Source: Planctomycetaceae bacterium (GTDB lineage Bacteria; Planctomycetota; Planctomycetia; Pirellulales; Thermoguttaceae). Taken from it: a stretch of 37,009 nucleotides of DNA. Both the position numbers and the translations under genes were made by a program. The stretch lies in contig JAJFUI010000320.1 of the NCBI GenBank assembly GCA_021372555.1, positions 1 to 37,009 of the forward strand. The letters run 5' to 3'. The number at the start of each line of letters is the position of its first letter. Position 1 is the stretch's first letter. Positions 6,569-13,914 of this stretch are shown here, one piece after another. Below the pieces are notes generated by a model, which did no database searches, was not told where the DNA came from, and saw nothing but the letters and a program-made list of their open reading frames with translations.

Positions 6569-8002
6569 ATGACACTGGAGCAGGAACTCATCGGAATCTT
6601 TGCCGCCACCCCTTCTCCGCGGAACCGTGAAATCCTCATCGGCTACTACGGCTGGCAGGATGGCCGTCAGCACACGCTGACGGAGGTAGGCACGCGGTTT
6701 GGAATCACCCGAGAACGCGTCCGGCAGGTCTGCGCCAAGCTGACGAAACGCACCAAGAATGCGGTGGTTCCAGCGCCGACACTGGAGCGAGCACTGTCGC
6801 TGATTGCCGATTGCCTTCCGGCCGCCGCGGTAGAGATCGAGCGGCAGTTGGCAGCGCAGGGGATGACGACCGTCGGGATGTCGCTGGAAAGCGTGGCCAC
6901 CGCGGCGAGGCTGCTAGGTCGGCCGGTGCGATTTCAGATCGTCGGCGTTCCGCCCGAGGGTCGCTTGGCCGTTCGCCCCGAGCAGGAAAAAGCCGTCGCG
7001 GCCGTGGTCGACCTGGCAAAGAAGGAAGTGTATTTCCATGGCCTAACCACCGTGGCGCGCATCGAGCGGGCGGTATCCGAACGGCTCGGCATCCGTGTCG
7101 GCGCCAATCTGGTTCGGGAGACGCTCTCGCTGATCGATGGACTCTGCTGGCTGGATGAGTCGGCCGGTTGGTTCCGGCTGTCGCCGATCGAACGTCACGG
7201 GCTGCCCAAGGCGATCGATAAGGTGCTGGCCGTAGCCGGCAGTGTCACGGCGTCGGCGTTGCGGCAAGCCCTGTCGCGGAATCGCCGCCTTTGGGATGAG
7301 CCGCCGCCGGAGAACGTGCTGCTGGAGTTTTGCCGCCAGATGCCGGGGATTCGCATCGAAGGGGACCAGATCATCGCCGATCCGCCTCGCGATTGGCGCA
7401 AGTCGCTCACCGGCGTCGAAGCCAAGCTAGTGAGCGTGCTGAAGGAACACGGGCCGGTGATGGAACGGGGCGCGATGGAGGACCTCTGCGTGGCCGGCGG
7501 CATGAATCGCTTTAGCTTTCATGCCTTCGTGTCCTGGTCACCGGTCATCGCGCAGTATGGCCACAGCGTCTACGGGCTGCTCGGCTCGGAGGTCGCGCCG
7601 GACCGGGTGCGAAACCTGCTGGCCGAGCGACGTGCGGGCCGGGCGGGGCGCCGCGTTCTGGACTCGCATGGCTACACGCCCGACGGTCGCGTCTGGCTTC
7701 GCTACCGCCTCTCGAAGGCGGCAAGCACCTATGCGGTCATCACGATCCCGGCGGCCCTGAAAAAGACGGTCCGCGGGCGTTTTCAATTCCTCAACACCGA
7801 AGGCCAGGAGATCGGCACCTTGGCGACCAAGGATGGCCGCGCTTGGGGCCTCGGCTCCTTTCTTCGCAAACAGGGCGCCCAAATCGGCGATCAGATCGTG
7901 CTTACGCTCGATCTGCAGAATCGCACCGCCATCGTGACGTGGGATCAGGACGGCCAGCCGCGCGATGCCAATGGCGACGGAGAAGCGGTTGGCGAGGCGT
8001 AA
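6569..8002 (+). CDS. Stand-alone sigma-70 region-4 helix-turn-helix protein with further winged-helix-like repeats
   Basis: The 477-residue protein begins with a close match to sigma-70 region 4.2: residues about 18-55 contain NREILIGYYGW, HTLTEVGTRFGITRERVRQ and a basic tail. There is no region 2 or 3, so it cannot act as a normal sigma factor alone. Three later segments (roughly 135-205, 212-275 and 283-345) look like winged-helix units, with a recurring helical pattern ending in a short beta hairpin; this is inference by eye. Residues about 370-455 are beta-rich (YAVITIPAALKKTVRGRF ... GDQIVLTLDL) and resemble a small DNA-binding barrel. I expect a DNA- or RNA-polymerase-associated regulator. 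It has its own strong promoter and an AAGGG ribosome site. It converges with the nitroreductase gene and has no operon partner. Confidence 0.72.
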   Translation: MTLEQELIGIFAATPSPRNREILIGYYGWQDGRQHTLTEVGTRFGITRERVRQVCAKLTKRTKNAVVPAPTLERALSLIADCLPAAAVEIERQLAAQGMTTVGMSLESVATAARLLGRPVRFQIVGVPPEGRLAVRPEQEKAVAAVVDLAKKEVYFHGLTTVARIERAVSERLGIRVGANLVRETLSLIDGLCWLDESAGWFRLSPIERHGLPKAIDKVLAVAGSVTASALRQALSRNRRLWDEPPPENVLLEFCRQMPGIRIEGDQIIADPPRDWRKSLTGVEAKLVSVLKEHGPVMERGAMEDLCVAGGMNRFSFHAFVSWSPVIAQYGHSVYGLLGSEVAPDRVRNLLAERRAGRAGRRVLDSHGYTPDGRVWLRYRLSKAASTYAVITIPAALKKTVRGRFQFLNTEGQEIGTLATKDGRAWGLGSFLRKQGAQIGDQIVLTLDLQNRTAIVTWDQDGQPRDANGDGEAVGEA

Positions 8003-8030
8003 GAAGACGACGGGGACGGATGTCCTCGGC

Positions 8031-8555
8031 CTATCCGCCGTACCGATTGAACCACGCACGCTCTTCGAAGGCGAGCTTCTCCCTCGGAGTCCCCGGCTCG
8101 GCCGGCACGCCAAGCGGCAAAAGGACGCGGACGGTCTTGTCTGAGGGCACGCCCAGCAGTGCGGCGATCCGGCGGGCGCGATCCTCCGTTCTCAGCACGC
8201 CATCGAGCCAAACCGTCGCGTAGCCGAGCGCTGTGATCGCCAGCAAGAGGTTTTCGACGGCGGCAGCACAGTCCTCGACAGCGAACGACACGTCTGCATA
8301 CGCTGGCCGCCAATCGGCGACGCAGACGATCATCGCCTTGGCGGAATGGCAGACGGGTTTGGCGACAATCTCGGCAACTTGCCCGAGCAATCGCGGATCG
8401 TCGACAATCACGAACGAGGTGGTCTGTGCGTTGCAGCCCGACGGGGCTTGGATGCCGGCGTCGACGATTTTCCGCAGATCGGATCGTGACACCGCGGCGT
8501 TGGTGAACTCCCCGCGGTAGCTGTAACGTTGATGAATGGCGTCGAACACGTTCAT
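8031..8555 (-). CDS. Nitroreductase-family FMN-dependent oxidoreductase
   Basis: The 174-residue protein has the nitroreductase layout: the FMN-binding RYSYR (R10, S12, R14) near the N-terminus, APSGCNAQT around residues 37-45, a central helix DCAAAVENLLLAITALGYATVW and a C-terminal LGVPSDKTVRVLLPLGVP. Such enzymes use NAD(P)H and FMN to reduce nitro compounds, quinones or, in some subfamilies, carry out dehalogenation or dehydrogenation; the natural substrate is unknown. The ATG at 8555 is chosen because family proteins begin just before RxSxR; a 22-codon longer form is open. It lies 25 nt downstream of the GroES-like gene on the same strand, so the two are probably co-transcribed. Confidence 0.83.
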   Translation of the reverse strand: MNVFDAIHQRYSYRGEFTNAAVSRSDLRKIVDAGIQAPSGCNAQTTSFVIVDDPRLLGQVAEIVAKPVCHSAKAMIVCVADWRPAYADVSFAVEDCAAAVENLLLAITALGYATVWLDGVLRTEDRARRIAALLGVPSDKTVRVLLPLGVPAEPGTPREKLAFEERAWFNRYGG

Positions 8556-8580
8556 GATTCGTTGGTGAGAAAAGGCGACG

Positions 8581-8865
8581 CTAGGGGAGGATTGCGAGAA
8601 TATCCTTTTCGTCGACGACAAGGATTTGATCGTCGACCATTACCTCCGCGCCGGCGTAATCGTCAATCAGGACGCGATCACCCTCTTTCACCTGGTGTGG
8701 GACGCGGGAGCCGTCGGGCAGAAGGCGACCGTCGCCCACCGAGAGCACGCGGCCTTGCCGCGGCCTTTTTTGCGCCGTGGGAGGCAGGGCAATTCCGCCG
8801 GCCGTTTGTTCCTCGACCGGAAGTCGTCTGATCACGACGTTTGCGCCCAATGGCACGATTTTCAT
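8581..8865 (-). CDS. GroES-like co-chaperonin (Cpn10 paralogue without adjacent groEL)
   Basis: The 94-residue product matches Cpn10 over its whole length. It starts MKIVPLGANVVIRR, has the mobile-loop core TAGGIALPPTAQ (the hydrophobic tripeptide is IAL rather than the common IVL), then GRVLSVGDG, VKEGDRVLIDDYAGAEV and ends DEKDILAIL. Cpn10 caps the GroEL cage during ATP-driven protein folding. The ATG at 8865 is preceded by a G-rich GGGGGGGA site with a spacer of about 8 nt. There is no groEL next to it and I see no CIRCE element upstream, so this is probably a secondary copy; planctomycetes often have several chaperonin genes. It is paired with the nitroreductase gene 25 nt downstream. Confidence 0.85.
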   Translation of the reverse strand: MKIVPLGANVVIRRLPVEEQTAGGIALPPTAQKRPRQGRVLSVGDGRLLPDGSRVPHQVKEGDRVLIDDYAGAEVMVDDQILVVDEKDILAILP

Positions 8866-9024
8866 GGCGTAATCCCCCCCGAGCATTTTTCGATATTGTC
8901 GCATGCCGCACAACGGCCGGCAAGGTGCGGCCGGTGCAGGATTGGGCAGCCGCGTCGGACACGCTTCGCCCGCCAGCGTGCTGAGCGGAAAAGCAACCAT
9001 GCAACGGAGTAATTGACGCCGGGG

Positions 9025-9774
9025 CTAACAGTCTTGATTGCCGTCGTCGCGGTCGGCCTCGGTCAGACCCAACCGGGCGAGCCAGCGTCCGGGGGCGCCG
9101 CGTTTCTGACGGTCGCCCGAGGCGGTTGTTGCGGGACCGCCTGCCAGGGCGCATTCGGCCAGCCGGATTCGCTCTTCCAACTCGGCGCGGTCTCTGGCCA
9201 GTTTGGCGCGTTGGAGCGACAGGTCGATCTCCGCCTGGCGCAGCTTTTCTTGCCACTGCTGTTCCAGGCCGTTAAGCCGCTTTCGCTCCTCTTGGATGAC
9301 GGCATCGGAGTCCAATAGGCGTTCGACTGCGGCCTGCCGTTCGGCGTGCGATTGGCCGCCGCTGAGCTGAGCCACTTGTCGCTTAAGGTCGGCAATCTGG
9401 CGATCTTTGTCGGCCAGCGCCTGTTCGGTGGACTGGAGCACATCCTCGATCCGCAGCCGCTCGGTCTGTTGCTGGGGATCGCGCGGGTCGAAGTCGGATT
9501 CGAGCGCGGCCAGGATGCGGCGTTTCTCGGCTTCCCAATCGAGCCGCCCCCCTTGCTGCTGCGAGCCGGTAAAGGCCGGGGCCGGGCCTACCGGATTGGC
9601 GGCCATTTCTTCGAGCCGCTGGATCTCGGCTTGCAGCGTCGCCTCGGCCCGTTCGAGCCGTGCCTGGTGAGTGGCTAGAAACTCATGCACCCGGTCGCGC
9701 TGGGTCTGAAGGGAGCCGATGAACTGCTCCGCCCAGCTTTCAGGAGTCAGCGATTGTTGGGACACGGTTTCCAT
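9025..9774 (-). CDS. Coiled-coil protein of unknown function
   Basis: I do not recognise a characterised family. The 249-residue protein is almost entirely charged and helical. Residues about 20-58 and 75-210 show heptad-rich coiled coil with many Gln, Glu and Arg, broken by a Pro/Gly-rich hinge (NPVGPAPAFTGSQQQGG, about 60-76). The C-terminal tail contains GRWLARLGL followed by an acidic end, a pattern I associate with planctomycete coiled-coil proteins. There is no signal peptide or membrane segment, so it is probably cytoplasmic, perhaps a scaffold. No clear ribosome site precedes the ATG. It lies between the DUF1570 gene and the GroES-like gene on the same strand, but gaps of about 150 nt on each side argue against tight coupling. 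Confidence 0.7.
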   Translation of the reverse strand: METVSQQSLTPESWAEQFIGSLQTQRDRVHEFLATHQARLERAEATLQAEIQRLEEMAANPVGPAPAFTGSQQQGGRLDWEAEKRRILAALESDFDPRDPQQQTERLRIEDVLQSTEQALADKDRQIADLKRQVAQLSGGQSHAERQAAVERLLDSDAVIQEERKRLNGLEQQWQEKLRQAEIDLSLQRAKLARDRAELEERIRLAECALAGGPATTASGDRQKRGAPGRWLARLGLTEADRDDGNQDC

Positions 9775-9928
9775 TAAGTTGCACGCGCGTGGGGCAGGCT
9801 CGTCAATCTGCCGACCGTTGCCGCTGCCACATTCGGCATAATCCGCAAAACCATCCTCGGGCGTTTGCGGCTACAACGCACCTCTTAGAATCTATAGGTC
9901 ACAAAGCCGAGATTGGCTTTTCGCTCGC

Positions 9929-11089
9929 TCAGGGCAGCGTAGCCACGAACCGCAGCAGGCGTGCGTGCAGCATCCGCCAATCGGCGCCGAAGATGGTCGT
10001 AAAATCGGCCGTTCTCTCGGTTGCAGGATAGGGAGTGAACGGCGGACGTGCGGCGGTGCGTTTCAGATATTTGACGTATCTGGCCGGCTCGTTTTCGACC
10101 AAGAAAAAGCTCACCGTCCAGGCTTCGGCATAAGCCGCGAGCGGATCGGCTCGAAACAGGTCGTCACTGGCAATGAGCGCCGCGAGCGTTTCCGGCCGAT
10201 GACGCGAGGCTAGCGACTGTCGGAACGTTTGGAGCCGCTCGTGATTGATGCGGTCGGCCAGTTGCGTGTGGTTTCGCGAATCGTAGACGCCTGGCGCCTC
10301 GAAAACCATCGCCAGCCCTTCGGTCAACCACCGTGGCGGAACGGAGCATCGGCTGTGAATGCCGGTGTTGAATGCCGTTTGATGCGTGGCCTCGTGAATG
10401 AGCACGGAGGCGTTTGTTTGCCAGTTGCGCGAGTCGGGTCCGCCACCCATGTCGTAGAGATCGATGCGGTTCGTGTCGATACGATAGTAGCCCTCGACAA
10501 CGGCCCGAGAGGACGCGTAGCCACGATCGAAGTTTCTTAGCGTCGGCTTAACGGCCATGCGACGCTCGAACTCGGCTCGATCCTTGCAGACGATTCCCAC
10601 CAGCGGAAAACGCGGCATGGCGGGCTGCAATCCGCGGACGGAAAAGTAATGGACGAACGACCGGTAGAGGTCTTCGAATCGCTCGGCCCAGCGGTCGCGT
10701 TGACCGCGCGGATGGGCGACGAGGTAATGCCCGGTGCCGCTGACTTCGTAATCGCCGCCCAGTTCCCGCAACAGCGCGGCGCGAAACTCGGACGGGGAGT
10801 AGGGGTGGAACTGGGCCGCCGTCTGCTTGAAGGCGCTGACTTGCCGGGGATCCAATTGCCACAGCCGGCCGTCGCGTCCGAGGAGATTGACCTCATCATT
10901 GTTCCAGCAGATCGGGGCGCCCTCGACGCTCCGCCCTTGGAACGTGGCCTGCACCATGGCCTCCATTGCCAGTCGATCGGCGGCAAACCCGGACGAGCAA
11001 ATGGCGACGATCACTGCGACTGCCCAGAGCAAGAGCTTAGGGGGGCGCGACGTGCGTGGGATCGCGACGGATTGCGGAATGCGAGTCAT
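9929..11089 (-). CDS. DUF1570 protein: exported HExxH (gluzincin-like) peptidase candidate
   Basis: The 386-residue protein has a hydrophobic N-terminal segment (LLLWAVAVIVAICSSGFA, about residues 19-36) acting as signal peptide or anchor. The catalytic-type motif HEATH (H232, E233, H236) is followed 21 residues later by LTEGLA with E257, as expected for the third zinc ligand of gluzincins. This matches DUF1570 (peptidase MA-like), a family frequent in planctomycetes with no assigned substrate. The N-terminal half (DEVNLLGRDGRLWQLD and following) looks like a small beta domain that binds to the exterior side. The start at 11089 is one of two close ATGs (the other at 11101); neither has a good ribosome site, and a longer open form exists. 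It is divergent from the TPR gene. Confidence 0.78.
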   Translation of the reverse strand: MTRIPQSVAIPRTSRPPKLLLWAVAVIVAICSSGFAADRLAMEAMVQATFQGRSVEGAPICWNNDEVNLLGRDGRLWQLDPRQVSAFKQTAAQFHPYSPSEFRAALLRELGGDYEVSGTGHYLVAHPRGQRDRWAERFEDLYRSFVHYFSVRGLQPAMPRFPLVGIVCKDRAEFERRMAVKPTLRNFDRGYASSRAVVEGYYRIDTNRIDLYDMGGGPDSRNWQTNASVLIHEATHQTAFNTGIHSRCSVPPRWLTEGLAMVFEAPGVYDSRNHTQLADRINHERLQTFRQSLASRHRPETLAALIASDDLFRADPLAAYAEAWTVSFFLVENEPARYVKYLKRTAARPPFTPYPATERTADFTTIFGADWRMLHARLLRFVATLP

Positions 11090-11312
11090 CGAGACAAGCA
11101 TAGCCCGCCATCGAGCCGGTGCAAAACGTCGGCCTGCGTGCTCATCCCGCGGTTTTGCCGTTTGCCGTAGGACGCGATGGCGTCCTGGGGCGAAGCGTGA
11201 GGGGCGATTGACGGATGCCGTTGCTCTTGTCTTTGCCGCTGCTTCCGTTACGCTTGACGTTGTTGCAGCGCTTCGCTGCATTGCCGACCGGGAGCCCAGA
11301 CGGGCCGCATCG
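11090..11312. other. Divergent intergenic region with two hairpins
   Basis: This 223-nt spacer lies between the DUF1570 gene (minus) and the TPR gene (plus). It holds AGGACGC-GATG-GCGTCCT (11169-11186) and GCAGCG-CTT-CGCTGC (11265-11279). I could not find a good promoter match for either gene. The first hairpin resembles short dispersed palindromes seen elsewhere in the window; the second may fold in the leader of the TPR transcript. Confidence 0.45.
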
Positions 11313-12179
11313 ATGGACGAGCTGCAACTTCGCGAGCTTATCGACCAGGCATTCGCCGCGCTGTCTGCGGAAGATTACGTCCGCGGCGTAGCCATTGCCG
11401 ATCAATTGGCGGCCTCCGCACCCGATCGGGCCGTGATTCGGGCCATTCGGGCGCAAGCTCTTCTGGGAGCCAACGCGCCGGATGAGTCTTTCCAAGAGGC
11501 GCGCCGGGCGGTCGGTCTTGACCCGACGGACAGCTACGCCCAGCGTCTGTTGGCGATGACCGCCTGGCGGACGGGGCGACTTAATCTCGCGCAGGAGTCG
11601 TATCAGACGGCGATCAGGCTTTCTGACCGTCGGCCGGCGCTGCTGAACGACTATGCGTGGTTCATGGCGATGGAACGGGGTCCCAAGCCGGCCGAGCAAG
11701 CCGCGCGGGCCGCCATCGCCGCCGACGCAGACTCCTCGACCGCCTGGGCGGCGCTCGGCATGGCCCAACTGCGACAGCATCGCCGCGTGGAAGCCGAGGC
11801 CAGCCTCCGCCGAGCGCTCCAGTTGAACCCGAACGACTTGTACGCGCAGTCGGCGATGGTCACTCTCTTGCAGCACGAACACGATGACGCCAAAGCGGAG
11901 GCGCTCGCCGGGCTGATCGAAGAACATGCCGGCACCGAGGAACTGGTCGCGGCGGTCCGCGAAGAGTCCAAGCGGCGGCGGATCGCTGCCATGCTCGTTG
12001 AGCGCAACGTGGACCTCAACCAACTGATCGACGAGCGGCGATCGTACCGCTGGATCTGGCTCCTCGCGGCCGGCGCCCTGGTCGCAATGCTCGTCTTTCC
12101 GATAAGTCACTGGCTTTCGTCCGCGGTCCTCGTCTTGACGCTCTTCCTCGTCGTCGCAATGCGGCGATGGCTGGAATAG
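11313..12179 (+). CDS. TPR protein with two C-terminal membrane segments
   Basis: The 288-residue protein has about five to six tetratricopeptide repeats between residues 1 and 205 (for example VIRAIRAQALLGANAPDESF, AQRLLAMTAWRTGRLNLAQ and AWAALGMAQLRQHRRVEAE), with the typical Ala/Gly positions and Pro-Asp breaks such as LNPNDLYAQ. A charged linker is followed by two hydrophobic segments at about 242-262 and 266-283, which anchor the protein with the TPR domain most likely in the cytoplasm. TPR domains scaffold protein complexes. The ATG at 11313 is chosen because the repeats begin directly there; the frame is open far upstream. Its stop (TAG, 12177-12179) overlaps the ribosome site of the next gene, a membrane HExxH protein, suggesting translational coupling and a common job. 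Confidence 0.75.
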   Translation: MDELQLRELIDQAFAALSAEDYVRGVAIADQLAASAPDRAVIRAIRAQALLGANAPDESFQEARRAVGLDPTDSYAQRLLAMTAWRTGRLNLAQESYQTAIRLSDRRPALLNDYAWFMAMERGPKPAEQAARAAIAADADSSTAWAALGMAQLRQHRRVEAEASLRRALQLNPNDLYAQSAMVTLLQHEHDDAKAEALAGLIEEHAGTEELVAAVREESKRRRIAAMLVERNVDLNQLIDERRSYRWIWLLAAGALVAMLVFPISHWLSSAVLVLTLFLVVAMRRWLE

Positions 12180-12190
12180 GAGGCTCAGGC

Positions 12191-12778
12191 TTGAAAAGAC
12201 GCTTTCAGATTCTGCTAATCGCTTCGACCATCTCCCTGTCATGGCTGCTGATGATGGCGCTGCACGAATCAGGCCACGTCCTGCACGGCTGGCTGAGCGG
12301 CGCAAAGCTGGAACGCGTTTATCTCCCGCCACTGGGCTTTTCGCGGACCGACTTCGCAGCCAATCCGCATCCGTTGTTCGTCGCGTGGGGCGGGCCGCTT
12401 TGGGGATGTCTTCTCCCGCTTATGGCGATTCCGGTAGTTCGGTTCGCCAAAAACGGAGCAGTCGCCAAACGTATGTTTCTCGCTCGCTGGTTGGCCGGTT
12501 TCTGTTTGATCGCCAACGGTGCGTATTTGTTGGGTGGCGCGTTTTCTACAGCCGGCGCCGATGATGCGGGCGTGATCCTTCAACATGGTGGCGTCCGCTG
12601 GCAGCTTGTCGCGTTTGGGTTGCCAGCCATGACCGCGGGGCTGTGTCTTTGGAACGGGTTAGGACCACACTTTGGGTTGAAGGCGAGCCGCGGTGATGTG
12701 GATCGCAAAGCTGCCATCGCCGTGACCGTTGTCCTCGTGCTTGTCGTTTGTGTAGAGATGCTCCTGCCACGTTTGTGA
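12191..12778 (+). CDS. Integral membrane HExxH protein, M50 (site-2 protease)-like
   Basis: The product has 195 residues and five or six hydrophobic segments. The motif HESGH lies in the first membrane segment (SLSWLLMMALHESGHVLHGW, about residues 17-36), as in M50 proteases that cut substrates inside the membrane. The second M50 ligand motif (NxxPxxxLDG) is not visible, so activity is uncertain. The start is inferred to be TTG at 12191: a perfect AGGAGG (12178-12183) lies 7 nt ahead of it and overlaps the TPR stop codon, while the in-frame ATG at 12167 lies inside the TPR gene without a ribosome site. The pairing suggests the TPR protein recruits or regulates this membrane enzyme. The SGNH hydrolase follows after 32 nt. 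Confidence 0.7.
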   Translation: MKRRFQILLIASTISLSWLLMMALHESGHVLHGWLSGAKLERVYLPPLGFSRTDFAANPHPLFVAWGGPLWGCLLPLMAIPVVRFAKNGAVAKRMFLARWLAGFCLIANGAYLLGGAFSTAGADDAGVILQHGGVRWQLVAFGLPAMTAGLCLWNGLGPHFGLKASRGDVDRKAAIAVTVVLVLVVCVEMLLPRL

Positions 12779-12810
12779 GAAGAAGATGAAAAGGTCCGGC
12801 GGGTCCAGCC

Positions 12811-13671
12811 GTGCCGAGGGAGCAATTCGCCAAGATTTGGACCTCGCGAAAAGTGCTACTGTTGGGCCTTGGCGACAGCGTCACCGCTGGATTCGGCGTT
12901 GACCGGCCGTATTCCTATTTCAGCCGTCTGATCAAGAACCCAGCCGATGAGTATGACGACATGCGGGCGATCTGCCTTTCGGCGGTGGCGCCGCGTCTGG
13001 AAGCGAGGAACATGGCCGTCTCCGGCAGCACATCGCTCATGCACGTCGACACGATCCGCCAACGCTTGGAGGTGCAACCCAACGATGTGTTCGGTCTGGT
13101 CGTCATGACCACCGGCGGCAATGACCTCATTCATAACTACGGGCGTTCGCCGGCACACGAAGGAGCAATGTACGGGGCTACCCTGGAACAGGCGCGGCCG
13201 TGGATCGCGAACTTTGCCAAACGGCTCGATCAGATGATTGAGCTGTTGCGAGACCGCTTTCCCGGCGGTTGCATGATCTTTCTGGCCGACATCTACGATC
13301 CAAGCGATGGCGTCGGCGATCCGGCCAGCGCCTGGCTGCCTGCCTGGCCGGACTGCATGGCGATTCATCGAGCGTACAACGACATCATCCGCAGGGCAGC
13401 CGAACGGCACAAATCGGTTCACCTGGCGCCGATGTACGACGAGTTTCTTGGGCACGGCGTCCACTGCACGCAGTTTTGGCGCGAGCACTACCGCGCCGAC
13501 GACCCGCACTACTGGTACGGCGTGAATCTGGAAGACCCGAACGCCCGCGGCTACGACGCCATTCGGCGGCTGTTCCTGATTGAAATAGCCAAGCACGCCG
13601 ACGAGCTGAGCGAGAAGCCGCGAACGCCCGCTAGCTCTGCGAAGCGACAAGCGGCAGCGGCTATTCCTTGA
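12811..13671 (+). CDS. SGNH/GDSL-family hydrolase (lipase/esterase-like)
   Basis: The 286-residue protein shows SGNH block I as LGDSVTAGFG (nucleophile candidate S23), a Gly region around NMAVSGSTS, and block III as TTGGNDL. Near the C-terminus the usual D-x-x-H block V region reads LEDPNARGYDAI, with Asp where the catalytic His of HPN..GY is expected; a nearby DDPHYWYG contains a His that may serve instead. There is no signal peptide. The start is a GTG at 12811, the only suitable codon before block I, with GGCGGG 7 nt upstream. It may form an operon with the TPR and HExxH membrane genes. Substrates of such enzymes include acyl esters, acetylated sugars and lipids; none can be inferred here. 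Confidence 0.78.
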   Translation: MPREQFAKIWTSRKVLLLGLGDSVTAGFGVDRPYSYFSRLIKNPADEYDDMRAICLSAVAPRLEARNMAVSGSTSLMHVDTIRQRLEVQPNDVFGLVVMTTGGNDLIHNYGRSPAHEGAMYGATLEQARPWIANFAKRLDQMIELLRDRFPGGCMIFLADIYDPSDGVGDPASAWLPAWPDCMAIHRAYNDIIRRAAERHKSVHLAPMYDEFLGHGVHCTQFWREHYRADDPHYWYGVNLEDPNARGYDAIRRLFLIEIAKHADELSEKPRTPASSAKRQAAAAIP

Positions 13672-13828
13672 TCTTCGCCAGTTCCGCTTCCGCGGCGGCA
13701 AGTTGCCGTTCCAGCGATTTCAGCTCGTCCGGATCATCCTGCTGCTTTCGCGCGCCGGACAATTGCTGGCGAAGCGCTTGAATACGCTGCTGAAGCACGT
13801 GGGTTTTTTTCTTGACTTTCTTGTCCAT
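13661..13828 (-). CDS. Small conserved coiled-coil protein (55 aa)
   Basis: The product starts MDKKVKKKTHVLQQRIQALR and continues as a single highly charged helix with heptads, ending EAELAKIKE. The basic N-terminus followed by an acidic coiled coil is something I remember as a widespread small hypothetical protein in planctomycetes; its role is unknown, and dimer formation is the only safe guess. A longer form is open to 13936, but the upstream residues do not look like part of the helix. The ATG at 13828 has no recognisable ribosome site. The gene lies about 85 nt downstream of cca on the same strand, and its 3' end overlaps the convergent SGNH gene by 11 nt. Confidence 0.68.
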   Translation of the reverse strand: MDKKVKKKTHVLQQRIQALRQQLSGARKQQDDPDELKSLERQLAAAEAELAKIKE

Positions 13829-13914
13829 GAGGAGATCCGTATACAAGCGAGCCAACTTCTCTATTCTGGTAATCGGCGACCGGTTTTGCAAGCACGCCCC
13901 CCGCCAAGGTCCCG

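Noticed and set aside
8866..9024. Possible CIRCE operator upstream of the GroES-like gene
   Set aside because: Only an unrelated 7-bp hairpin (GCCGCAC/GTGCGGC, 8905-8931) was found; no TTAGCACTC-N9-GAGTGCTAA element is present.
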